Positions 19,389-26,849 of a stretch of DNA of 37,679 nucleotides are shown here, one piece after another (positions within the stretch are counted from its first letter, which is position 1; every line of letters begins with the position of its first letter). Under the pieces are notes generated by a model, which searched no databases, was not told where the DNA came from, and was given only the letters and a program-made list of their open reading frames with translations. Made by a program: the position numbers and the translations under genes. The stretch is from an uncultured Pelagibacteraceae bacterium (lineage in GTDB: Bacteria; Pseudomonadota; Alphaproteobacteria; Pelagibacterales; Pelagibacteraceae), in contig CABYJS010000009.1 of assembly GCA_902519375.1 (NCBI GenBank), forward strand, positions 1-37,679, read 5' to 3'.

Positions 19389-19964
19389 TTATTTTTTTTC
19401 TGTTGGGTTTTCAAGTTTTTTTTCTACTTTAGTTTCAGCAATAGAAGCCTCTTTTTGCGGTTCTTTTTGAGTAGAATCAGTTTTTTTAATCTCTGTGGTT
19501 GTGGGAGTCTCTGTTTTTGGCTCATTTTCCATTTCTTTTGTAGCTGGAGCTAAATTTTCTTCATTTACTGTTTCAGGCTTAACATCAATATCGATACCGA
19601 TTTTTTTTCTTATCTTCTCTGCTATTCTCGCTGATTTACCAGTTCTATCTCTTAAATAATAAAGTTTTGCTCTTCTTACTTTTCCTGAACGAATTACTTT
19701 AATCGTGTCAATTACAGTTCCATATAACGGAAAAGTTCTTTCCACACCTTCTCCAAAAGAAATCTTTCTTACAGTAAAGGATGAATTTAAGTCTCTATTT
19801 TTTTTTGCAATACAAACACCTTCAAAATACTGAATTCTTTCTTTTTTACCCTCTGTAATTCTAACACCAACTTTAACAACATCCCCTGGAAAAAAATCAG
19901 GAATTTTTTTTTCTGAAAGAATCTTTTTAACGTTATGTTGATTTATTTCTTCAATAGTTTTCAT
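19389..19964 (-). CDS. rplS: 50S ribosomal protein L19 with long charged C-terminal tail
   Basis: Large-subunit protein at the subunit interface. I choose the ATG at 19964 ([11 protein letters not shown]), not the TTG at 19979, giving 191 residues. The first 125 or so are a normal L19: [42 protein letters not shown], and [19 protein letters not shown]. The remaining 65 residues are a Glu/Lys/Thr/Pro low-complexity tail absent from ordinary L19 (about 115-130 residues). It lies 16 bases downstream of trmD in the usual rpsP-trmD-rplS order. Confidence 0.95.
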   Translation of the reverse strand: MKTIEEINQHNVKKILSEKKIPDFFPGDVVKVGVRITEGKKERIQYFEGVCIAKKNRDLNSSFTVRKISFGEGVERTFPLYGTVIDTIKVIRSGKVRRAKLYYLRDRTGKSARIAEKIRKKIGIDIDVKPETVNEENLAPATKEMENEPKTETPTTTEIKKTDSTQKEPQKEASIAETKVEKKLENPTEKK

Positions 19965-19980
19965 TTTAATATTTAACAAA

Positions 19981-20667
19981 TTAATCTTTTTTATATTTTT
20001 GCCACAAATCTGGTCTTCGGACGCGTGTTATAGCCTCAGATTGAGATAAACGCCAGTCTTTAATTTTACCGTGATCTCCAGATAATAATACTCCTGGAAC
20101 AGATTTTTCCTCCCAAATTTGCGGTTTTGTATATTGAGGATACTCTAATAGACCATTTTCAAAGGTTTCATCCATTGAGGATTTTTCATTCCCTAAAACA
20201 CCAGGTAAAAGTCGTAAAATACTATCAAGAACTACTAATGCTGCAGTTTCACCTCCAGACAAAACATAATCTCCAATACTTATTTCTTCTATATTTCGTG
20301 TAGTTAATACTCTTTCATCAACTCCTTCAAAATGACCACATATCAAAGATACTGATTTTTCTCTTGATAATTCTTGAGCAAGTTTCTGATCAAATTTTTT
20401 TCCTTTTGGCGAAAGATAAAAAATTCTCTCTCCATTCTTAATATTTTGATCAATTGAGTTAGCTAAAATATCTGCTTTAAGTAGCATTCCTGTTCCTCCA
20501 CCATAAGGACTATCATCAACAGTTTTATGTTTATCAGTTGCTGCATCTCTAATATTGATAATTTTTAATTCCCATAATTTATTAGATAAAGCTTTTCCGT
20601 ATAGACCTTTAGACAATGGTCCAGGGAAAACTTCTGGATAAAGAGTGAATACTTTAGCTTGAAACAT
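19981..20667 (-). CDS. trmD: tRNA (guanine37-N1)-methyltransferase
   Basis: SPOUT-family methyltransferase making m1G37 in tRNA, 228 residues from the ATG at 20667; a TTG six bases upstream is less likely. It shows [30 protein letters not shown], the knot region [15 protein letters not shown], and [20 protein letters not shown] with SAM-binding residues, ending in the [18 protein letters not shown] stretch. It follows rpsP directly, where rimM would normally stand. Confidence 0.97.
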   Translation of the reverse strand: MFQAKVFTLYPEVFPGPLSKGLYGKALSNKLWELKIINIRDAATDKHKTVDDSPYGGGTGMLLKADILANSIDQNIKNGERIFYLSPKGKKFDQKLAQELSREKSVSLICGHFEGVDERVLTTRNIEEISIGDYVLSGGETAALVVLDSILRLLPGVLGNEKSSMDETFENGLLEYPQYTKPQIWEEKSVPGVLLSGDHGKIKDWRLSQSEAITRVRRPDLWQKYKKD

Positions 20668-20681
20668 ATACAAACTTTATA

Positions 20682-21071
20682 TTATTTTTTTTCCTCTTTA
20701 GGAGCTTCTTCCTTTTTAGCTTCTACTTTAGGAGCTTCTTCCTTTTTAGCTTCTTCAGACCCTTCTTTTTTTCTATCTTTCTTTGGAACAGCTTTCTGAG
20801 GATTATTTCCATTAGCAGGCATTGGCATTAATTCATTTTCACCTAAAATTCTTGCTACTCTTGTTGTTGGTTGTGCACCTTGGCCTAACCAATATTTAAT
20901 TCTTTCAGCCTCAAGTCCAATTCTTTCCTTTTTTTCTTTAGGAAGCAATGGATTAAAAAAACCGACTTTTTCAATAAATCTTCCATCTCTTGCAAAACGA
21001 CTATCTGCTACAACAACCTTGTAAACAGGTCTCTTCTTTGTTCCACCTCTTGATAATCTTAACTTTAACAT
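20682..21071 (-). CDS. rpsP: 30S ribosomal protein S16 with repeated Lys/Glu tail
   Basis: Small-subunit protein, 129 residues against a usual 80-90. The core ([53 protein letters not shown]) is normal up to about residue 90. A charged tail follows, with two 10-residue units [10 protein letters not shown] and [10 protein letters not shown] (107-126), encoded by a direct DNA repeat. A clear AGGAG site precedes the ATG. It lies 14 bases downstream of ffh. Confidence 0.96.
   Translation of the reverse strand: MLKLRLSRGGTKKRPVYKVVVADSRFARDGRFIEKVGFFNPLLPKEKKERIGLEAERIKYWLGQGAQPTTRVARILGENELMPMPANGNNPQKAVPKKDRKKEGSEEAKKEEAPKVEAKKEEAPKEEKK
20696..20754. repeat. Tandem 29-base direct repeat inside rpsP
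   Basis: The 29 bases 20696-20724 recur at 20726-20754 with a 30-base period. This codes the doubled EAKKEEAPK unit of the S16 tail, and looks like a recent in-frame duplication or slippage. Confidence 0.9.
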
Positions 21072-21085
21072 TTACTCTCCTTTTA

Positions 21086-22444
21086 TCATTTTAGTTGATT
21101 AAATAGCTCTGGAGGTATTCCTTTATCAGACATACCTTTCAGATTTCCTTTTGACATCTTTTTCATCATTTCAGACATCATCTTAAATTGCTTAAGCAAT
21201 TTATTGATAGTGGCTGGATCAGTTCCAGAACCATTAGCAATTCTTTTTTTTCTAGAACCATCAATTATTTTTGGGTTCTCTCTTTCTTTTTTTGTCATAG
21301 ATAAAATTATTGCTTCATTTTTTGTAATTACACTCTCATCTATGCCTGCTGCATCCATTTGTGATTTAACTTTAGATACACCTGGCATAAAAGACATTAC
21401 TCCTTCTATTCCGCCCATTTTTTTCATTTGTCTTAATTGGGTTAAATAATCTTGCATTGAAAATTGTCCCTTTTTTAAATTTTCCTCAGCTTTTTTAATA
21501 TTTTCTTCACCTATATCTTGAGCTGCTTTTTCCACAAGAGATACGATATCTCCCATACCCAAAATTCTATTCGCAATTCTATCTGGATGAAAAACTTCAA
21601 GATTTTCAATTTTTTCACCTACTCCTAAAAATTTTATAGGAACTTGAGAAACAAATTTCATACTTACAGCCGCTCCGCCTCTGGCATCACCATCTGCTCT
21701 TGTTAAAATTATTCCTGAGAGATTTACAGTATTCTTAAATTCTTTTGCGACCGATGCTGCCACTTGTCCAGTAAGTGAGTCTGCAACTAAAAAAGTTTCT
21801 GCAGGATTTATAGTATTTTCAATTTGTTTTATTTCACTCATCATTTGTAAATCAATTTGCGTTCTACCTGCAGTATCAAATAAAATAATATCAGCACCAC
21901 TTAAATTAGCTGCACTGATGGCTCTTTGACAAATATCTGTAGGTTGCTGGCCTTCTATTATTGGAAGAGTTAATATATTATTTTGCTCTCCTAAAGATTT
22001 TAATTGTTCCTGGGCCGCTGGTCTATAAATATCCAAACTAACCATCATAACCTTTTTCTTTTTTGTATTTTCTAAATGCCTAGCAAGTTTAGCGGTCGTA
22101 GTTGTTTTACCAGAACCCTGTAATCCAACAAGCATCATTGGTACCGGTGGAACTGCATTTAGGTTTACATCATTGTTCTTTTCACCTAGCAAACTTACTA
22201 ATTCATCATAAACAATCTTAACCACCATATCTCCAGGTGATGTGGATCTAATTATTTCTTGTCCTAAAGCTTTTGGCTTAACTTTTTCAATAAATTCTTT
22301 AGCTACATCTAAAGATACATCGGCTTCAAGGAGCGCTTGCCTAATACCTCTCAAACCTTCATCAACCTGATTTTCATCAAGTGAAGGAGCTTTTTTTAAA
22401 GAAGAAAAAATTTCTTCAAATTTATTTGTCAAATTTTCAAACAT
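21086..22444 (-). CDS. ffh: Signal recognition particle protein Ffh (SRP54)
   Basis: GTPase that with 4.5S RNA targets nascent membrane proteins. I choose the ATG at 22444 (MFENLTNKFEEIF), giving 452 residues; an upstream in-frame GTG lies in the structured leader. It shows the N domain, then the G domain with LVGLQGSGKTTTTAKLARH, SLDIYRPAAQEQL, LFDTAGR, and TRADGDARGGA. A Met-rich M domain at the C-terminus (QDYLTQLRQMKKMGG, IANGSGTDPATINKLLKQF, KMMSEMMKKMSKG) binds RNA and signal peptides. It heads the long minus-strand gene run and is divergent from dapF-ftsY. Confidence 0.97.
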   Translation of the reverse strand: MFENLTNKFEEIFSSLKKAPSLDENQVDEGLRGIRQALLEADVSLDVAKEFIEKVKPKALGQEIIRSTSPGDMVVKIVYDELVSLLGEKNNDVNLNAVPPVPMMLVGLQGSGKTTTTAKLARHLENTKKKKVMMVSLDIYRPAAQEQLKSLGEQNNILTLPIIEGQQPTDICQRAISAANLSGADIILFDTAGRTQIDLQMMSEIKQIENTINPAETFLVADSLTGQVAASVAKEFKNTVNLSGIILTRADGDARGGAAVSMKFVSQVPIKFLGVGEKIENLEVFHPDRIANRILGMGDIVSLVEKAAQDIGEENIKKAEENLKKGQFSMQDYLTQLRQMKKMGGIEGVMSFMPGVSKVKSQMDAAGIDESVITKNEAIILSMTKKERENPKIIDGSRKKRIANGSGTDPATINKLLKQFKMMSEMMKKMSKGNLKGMSDKGIPPELFNQLK

Positions 22445-22468
22445 ATTTATTACACACAGCAGTAATCG

Positions 22469-22545
22469 CACTAGTGGGCGAACCCTCGCTGACTAGTGTC
22501 GATCTCTTTGTTTCCAAAGACACCGCAAATTTAACGTTTTTGCGG
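22469..22545 (-). ncRNA. Structured leader RNA of ffh
   Basis: Read on the minus strand, three hairpins stand before ffh. The first pairs CCGCAAA with TTTGCGG (22539-22545 with 22523-22529). The second is CTTTG-GAAA-CAAAG (22506-22519), a GNRA-capped stem enclosed by GTGTC/GACAC (22519-22523 with 22496-22500). The third pairs CACTAGT with ACTAGTG (22492-22498 with 22469-22475), enclosing an inner GCGA/TCGC stem. The GTGTC/GACAC pairing and the third stem share bases 22496-22498, so they may be alternatives. The stretch is much more GC-rich than nearby spacers. I recall an Rfam family named ffh from marine alphaproteobacteria; membership cannot be tested here. It may control ffh expression. 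Confidence 0.7.
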
Positions 22546-22565
22546 AAACGGGCACAAACTATAAT
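22539..22565 (+). promoter_or_regulatory. Candidate dapF-ftsY promoter
   Basis: A perfect plus-strand TATAAT (22560-22565) lies 40 bases before the dapF ATG and overlaps the minus-strand -10 of ffh. The -35 (TTTGCG, 22539-22544) is poor. Confidence 0.4.
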
Positions 22566-22583
22566 AGAGGTTCAAAAAGTCAA
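22558..22583 (-). promoter_or_regulatory. Candidate ffh promoter
   Basis: On the minus strand TTGACT (22578-22583) precedes TATAGT (22558-22563) by 14 bases, shorter than ideal. A start near 22551 would place the whole set of leader hairpins within the transcript. Confidence 0.4.
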
Positions 22584-22605
22584 TAAATAAGTTAAATAAC
22601 TATAT

Positions 22606-23430
22606 ATGGACATAAAAGCAATTAAAATGGATGGATTAGGTAACGATTTTGTAATCATTGATAATAGACAAAAAATTACTCAATTATCAAAAAAGCAAAT
22701 AATTAAAATTTGCGATAGAAATTTTATTGGATGTGATCAATTAATATTAATTGAAAAAGATAACATTGCAGATGCTCGTCTTAAATTTTTTAATGCTGAT
22801 GGAAGTGAGTCTGGTGCATGTGGTAATGGCACAAGATGTGTTGCTGATTTTATCTCAAAAGAAAACGGTAATAAAACTATAATTTTAACTACCCTATCTG
22901 GTAATCTAAAATCTGAGATATTAGGAAACAATCTAGTTACAACTGAAATTGGAAATGCAAAAATCAAGTGGAATGAGATTCCTATTTCTGATGAATTGGA
23001 TACAAAAAATTTAAATATTAAGTTTAATGATTTAAATAACAATGAATATTCTGGTGGCACCGCTGTTAATGTAGGAAATCCTCATGTTGTTTTTTTTGTA
23101 AGTGAGATTGAAGATTTTGACATGGCAAAAATTGGTCCACAAATTGAAAATCATAAGATGTTTCCAGAAAAATGTAACGTTACAATTGGTAAAGTAATAA
23201 ATAAAAATTTAATTAAAGTTAAAGTTTGGGAGAGGGGTGCCGGGTTAACAAAGGCATGTGGTACTGCTGCATGTGCAACAGCATTTGCTGGTTTTTTGAA
23301 TAAACTTACTGATAATAATACTGATATAGAGTTTGAGAATGGAAATTTGTCAATTTTTATAGATGAGAAAAATTCAGTTCATATGAAAGGTCCTGTTTCA
23401 GATATAAAGAAAATTTCAATAAAATTATAA
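22606..23430 (+). CDS. dapF: Diaminopimelate epimerase
   Basis: Interconverts LL- and meso-diaminopimelate for lysine and peptidoglycan, 274 residues. The two catalytic cysteines are visible: Cys72 in SGACGNGTRCVADF and Cys218 in TKACGTAACATAF. The N-terminal MDGLGNDFVIIDN and GGTAVNVGNPHVVFF are family segments. The stop overlaps the ftsY start by one base (TAATG). Confidence 0.97.
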   Translation: MDIKAIKMDGLGNDFVIIDNRQKITQLSKKQIIKICDRNFIGCDQLILIEKDNIADARLKFFNADGSESGACGNGTRCVADFISKENGNKTIILTTLSGNLKSEILGNNLVTTEIGNAKIKWNEIPISDELDTKNLNIKFNDLNNNEYSGGTAVNVGNPHVVFFVSEIEDFDMAKIGPQIENHKMFPEKCNVTIGKVINKNLIKVKVWERGAGLTKACGTAACATAFAGFLNKLTDNNTDIEFENGNLSIFIDEKNSVHMKGPVSDIKKISIKL

Positions 23431-24347
23431 TGGGAATATTCAATAAATTCAAAAAAGGTTTTCAAAAAAGTGCTTCAGCATTTTCATCTGGTCTTAAAGA
23501 AATAATTGTTAAAAAAGAAATAGATGATAAAAATTTAAATAGAATCGAAGAATTTTTAATCCAATCAGATGTTGGAATTGAAGCTGCTTCTGAAATAAGA
23601 GAAATAATTTCAACTAAAAAGGTTGATCCCAATAAAGATTTAGCAAAAGAAATAAATCTAATCTTAAAAGAGTATATTGTTTCATTGATGAGGCCCTTGG
23701 AGAATAGTTCTTTTTTTAAGAAAAAAGAAAAACTTAATGCGACTTTAATTTCAGGAGTTAATGGCGTTGGTAAAACAACAAGTATAGGCAAAATTGGTAA
23801 AATTTTAAAAACTAATGGTAATAAAGTTATGTTTGCTGCATCAGACACTTTTCGAGCTGCAGCAATTGAACAATTAGAAAATTGGGCTAATAAAATAGAT
23901 GTTCAAATAATAAAATCCTCACAAGGATCTGACCCCGCCTCGGTTGCATTTAAGGCTATTGAAGAAGCTATTAATAATAATTTTGACCAAGTTTTAATTG
24001 ATACAGCCGGAAGACTTCAAAATAAAAAAAATTTAATGGAAGAATATAAAAAGATAGCCAATGTAACAAAAAAAATAGACTCTGGTGCACCACATGATGT
24101 TGTATTAGTTTTAGATGCAACTTCTGGTCAAAATATTATTAATCAAGTAGAAGAATTTAATAAGATTATTCCAATAACAGGTATCATCATGACAAAATTA
24201 GATGGGACTGCAAAAGGTGGTATTCTTCTTGCATTAGCAAAAAAATATAAACTTCCAATTATTGCTTTGGGCTTAGGTGAAAAAGAAGATGACTTACAAA
24301 TATTTGAAGCACAAAAATTTGCTGAAGCTTTTATACAGGCTAATTAA
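23430..24347 (+). CDS. ftsY: Signal recognition particle receptor FtsY
   Basis: SRP receptor GTPase at the inner membrane, 305 residues: essentially the NG core with a short N-terminus and none of the long acidic domain of E. coli FtsY. Motifs are SGVNGVGKTTSIGKIGK (G1), ASDTFRAAAIEQLENWA, LIDTAGRLQNKKNLMEE, and MTKLDGTAKGG. Its last 8 bases overlap the tail of the gene on the opposite strand. Its SRP partner ffh is encoded divergently less than 1 kb away. Confidence 0.97.
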   Translation: MGIFNKFKKGFQKSASAFSSGLKEIIVKKEIDDKNLNRIEEFLIQSDVGIEAASEIREIISTKKVDPNKDLAKEINLILKEYIVSLMRPLENSSFFKKKEKLNATLISGVNGVGKTTSIGKIGKILKTNGNKVMFAASDTFRAAAIEQLENWANKIDVQIIKSSQGSDPASVAFKAIEEAINNNFDQVLIDTAGRLQNKKNLMEEYKKIANVTKKIDSGAPHDVVLVLDATSGQNIINQVEEFNKIIPITGIIMTKLDGTAKGGILLALAKKYKLPIIALGLGEKEDDLQIFEAQKFAEAFIQAN

Positions 24348-24903
24348 TTAAAGTACTTGATATCAATGGTTTGTAAAAACTACATTTATAATTGTCTTTA
24401 AATTCAAAATGACCACAATTTTTAGCAAAAGAGGAAATTATAAAATCAAATTTACCTGTAGTTGGATAAAGTTCTAATTTTTTTTCAATAATATCAAACT
24501 TAAAATTAGCATTTAAACTTTTTACTGCACTGATCATTACTAAAGTTTTATTATCTTTTAATAAATAATAGGCAAAATCATCAGGAAAGACCGGAAAATT
24601 ATATTCTTCAAGATAATACTTCGCGTGAGATGGAAACCAATCGTAAGATATTAAAGAAGATGAGGTTTTAGTTTTATAATCATAAATATAGAGATCTTTT
24701 GGATGGTCATTAATATAATTTTCAGTCTCACCTCTTGCTAAGATTGAATTTTCTCTGCCCTTAAAATACAAAGCAAAATCTTTATTATGAGAATTCATTT
24801 TATCTATATGAAAAAGAGTATCAGGTGAAAACTGATTATCTTTTGCAACAGCAATTTTGTTTAAAGAAAATAGAAAAATAATTAATAAAAATACTCTACT
24901 CAT
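24340..24903 (-). CDS. Exported protein of unknown function
   Basis: 187 residues that I do not recognise. The N-terminus MSRVFLLIIFLFSLNKIAVA/KDN is a convincing Sec signal peptide cleaved near residue 20. There is no lipobox Cys, and no further membrane segment. The mature part is Tyr/Phe/Asp-rich with beta-like alternation and two Cys (in FAKNCGHFEF and YKCSFY) that could form a disulfide. It is probably periplasmic. It lies 49 bases downstream of the membrane-anchored hydrolase and could be the last gene of that operon. Its 3' end overlaps ftsY by 8 bases tail to tail. Confidence 0.75.
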   Translation of the reverse strand: MSRVFLLIIFLFSLNKIAVAKDNQFSPDTLFHIDKMNSHNKDFALYFKGRENSILARGETENYINDHPKDLYIYDYKTKTSSSLISYDWFPSHAKYYLEEYNFPVFPDDFAYYLLKDNKTLVMISAVKSLNANFKFDIIEKKLELYPTTGKFDFIISSFAKNCGHFEFKDNYKCSFYKPLISSTLIN

Positions 24904-24952
24904 TTTAGAAAATTAGAGGATAATATTGAATTTAATTTGGTTAGAATGTGGC

Positions 24953-25771
24953 TTAATTTAAACTTTTAAAAAATGATTTAAGTGCAAAAACTAACTTTTC
25001 ATCATATTCCATCATATGGTTGTCATATTTAGTAAAGTGAGAATACTTAGGTTCATTCGCTATTTCATAAATTTTTTTACCCATAGAAAATGGTACTATT
25101 TGGTCTTTTTCACCATGCATTATTAAAATGGGTGAATTTATATTTTTAATTTTTTTATAATTTTCAAATTTATCTTTAAGTAATAAATTAACAGGGATGT
25201 AAGGATAGAATATTTTTGCAGCATCTATCATTGATGTAAATGGGGTTTCTAAAATTACCCCAGCAAAACCTTTATTTTGTGCAAGTTGTGTCGCTACCCC
25301 AGTACCTAAAGACTCCCCATACAGAATGATATTTTTTTCAGATACCCCATTTTTTTTCAACCAATTTATTGTACTTTTACCATCTTCATAAAGCCCTTGT
25401 TCAGAGGGTTTGCCATCATTACCGCTAAAACCACGCCAAGCTATTATCAAAAAATTAATATTCATATCCTCAAAATGATTGAGTTTATGAATTCTATTTT
25501 CTAAAGATCCTGCATTTCCGTGAAAGTAAATTAATGTTTTAAAATCTTTAAGATTTTTTTTGTGATACCATCCAAGTAATTCAATATTATCTGAAGTAGA
25601 TATCTTAACTTTTTTTATATCTACTAAAATTTTATCGCCTGAATAATTATTTTCGTTTGGATGATATAATAAGCTTCGTTGAAAAAAGTATAAAAATACT
25701 AAAACTAAAAAATAAATAAAAAAAATAATTAAAATAAATTGCAATAAATTTTTCCTAAATTTTATTAACAT
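24953..25771 (-). CDS. Membrane-anchored alpha/beta hydrolase (BEM46/ABHD13-like)
   Basis: 272 residues. A single N-terminal membrane helix (about residues 10-30) is followed by the QRSLLYHPNE segment common in this family. The hydrolase domain has the oxyanion loop IYFHGNAGSLENR, the nucleophile Ser154 in YGESLGTGVA, Asp223 in MHGEKDQIVP and His252 in YDNHMMEY, so it should be active. An esterase or lipase-like activity at the membrane is likely; the substrate is unknown. Its first 17 bases overlap the end of the EamA gene. Confidence 0.88.
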   Translation of the reverse strand: MLIKFRKNLLQFILIIFFIYFLVLVFLYFFQRSLLYHPNENNYSGDKILVDIKKVKISTSDNIELLGWYHKKNLKDFKTLIYFHGNAGSLENRIHKLNHFEDMNINFLIIAWRGFSGNDGKPSEQGLYEDGKSTINWLKKNGVSEKNIILYGESLGTGVATQLAQNKGFAGVILETPFTSMIDAAKIFYPYIPVNLLLKDKFENYKKIKNINSPILIMHGEKDQIVPFSMGKKIYEIANEPKYSHFTKYDNHMMEYDEKLVFALKSFFKSLN

Positions 25772-26660
25772 TTTTTTTTTTTGCTAAGTATACGCCAATA
25801 AATACCAAAATTGTTCCCATCAAATGATAATTTTCTAACTTTTCATCAAATAAAAAATAACCATAAATTGCGCCATAAATTGTGAATACATATAAAGTAA
25901 ATCCAGTTAATGAAGCTCCAAGTTTTTTTTGAGCAATTGTATAAAGAGTAAAAGCAATAATTCCAGGAGAAATAGCTGCAAAAATAACCCATATAAAAAA
26001 TTTCATACTAAACACAGTCCTTTGAAAAAGTATCTCTTCTCCGATATAAAAAGGTAGTAAACTTAGAGCACCAAAAAGTGCGATCAAAGTAAATCTTTGA
26101 AAAATTTCAAGTTTTGTTTTCCAATAAAAAAGATAAATTGAATACAAGGCCCATCCAATAGCTGCTGCGAGCATCCATAAATCACCAATAGTAAAATTAA
26201 GATTTATCAATAAAAGAAAGTTACCTTTAATGATAATAGCAAAGACACCAACTAAACAAGCTATTAGGCCAATAATTTTTATAAAATCAATTTTTTCATT
26301 AAAAAAAATACTAGAAATTAAAATTATAAATATAGGAGAGGACGTATATATAATACCCATATTTGTAACAGTAGTGGTCTGGCCAGCTAAAAAAGGGAAA
26401 GCACCGCAAACTCCGCAACCCATGGCTCCTAAAAATAAAAGTTTCTTATATTCTTTTTTTATAACTTTATAATTTTTTTTTAAAGCTGGATAAGTAAAAG
26501 GAAATAAAATTAAAAAGACCAAAGTCCATCTCCAAAATGCCAATGAAATTGGTGGAACATATTCAACTCCTCCCCTTGCAACAACTAAGTTGCTGGCCAT
26601 AAATATTGGCTGGATAAAAAGTAATAAAAATGGAAAAATATTTTTTTTGAGGTCAATCAA
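25755..26660 (-). CDS. EamA/DMT-family transporter
   Basis: Inner-membrane carrier of 301 residues with about ten hydrophobic helices in two EamA repeats. The first begins with ASNLVVARGGVEYVPPISLAFWRW; the second with IGDLWMLAAAIGWALYSIY. Members export amino acids or other metabolites; substrate cannot be told here. It stands between the 58-residue membrane protein (11 bases upstream) and the hydrolase, in line with the TRAP-amidase operon. Confidence 0.92.
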   Translation of the reverse strand: MIDLKKNIFPFLLLFIQPIFMASNLVVARGGVEYVPPISLAFWRWTLVFLILFPFTYPALKKNYKVIKKEYKKLLFLGAMGCGVCGAFPFLAGQTTTVTNMGIIYTSSPIFIILISSIFFNEKIDFIKIIGLIACLVGVFAIIIKGNFLLLINLNFTIGDLWMLAAAIGWALYSIYLFYWKTKLEIFQRFTLIALFGALSLLPFYIGEEILFQRTVFSMKFFIWVIFAAISPGIIAFTLYTIAQKKLGASLTGFTLYVFTIYGAIYGYFLFDEKLENYHLMGTILVFIGVYLAKKKNVNKI

Positions 26661-26671
26661 TGTAAAAAAAA

Positions 26672-26848
26672 TTAATCTTTATCAAAAAAAGCTTCGTATA
26701 CCATCATTCCGATTGCAATACACATTAGCAAATAAACAGGCAAGACATCAAAAAAACCTATCATCATTGATTTGGTCAACGTCGTTGCCAAGCCAATTAA
26801 AAAAAATACAGCAAAAGATAATCCAATAATTGTAGTTATTTTATTCAT
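26672..26848 (-). CDS. Small two-helix membrane protein, unknown
   Basis: A 58-codon ATG-to-TAA frame that fills the gap between the amidase and the EamA gene. It begins MNKITTIIGLSFAVFF and ends YEAFFDKD. Two hydrophobic stretches (about residues 5-24 and 34-53) are joined by a short loop containing TKSMM. The start is one base after the amidase stop and the end is 11 bases before the EamA start, matching the operon spacing. I do not recognise the family. It could be an accessory subunit of the adjacent carrier (inference). Confidence 0.7.
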   Translation of the reverse strand: MNKITTIIGLSFAVFFLIGLATTLTKSMMIGFFDVLPVYLLMCIAIGMMVYEAFFDKD

Positions 26849-26849
26849 T

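Noticed and set aside
22476-22491. GGTTCG-containing stem resembling a tRNA T-arm
   Set aside because: There is no acceptor, D or anticodon arm around it, and the stem belongs to the ffh leader hairpin.
22445-22570. Possible 4.5S SRP RNA gene next to ffh
   Set aside because: The conserved domain IV signature of SRP RNA (GGAAGGAAGCAGCC-like) is absent on both strands; the hairpins fit a leader RNA instead.
26590-26829. 79-codon plus-strand open frame opposite the small membrane protein
   Set aside because: It spans the antisense of two genes and has no family features; the minus-strand 58-codon frame fits the operon spacing better.
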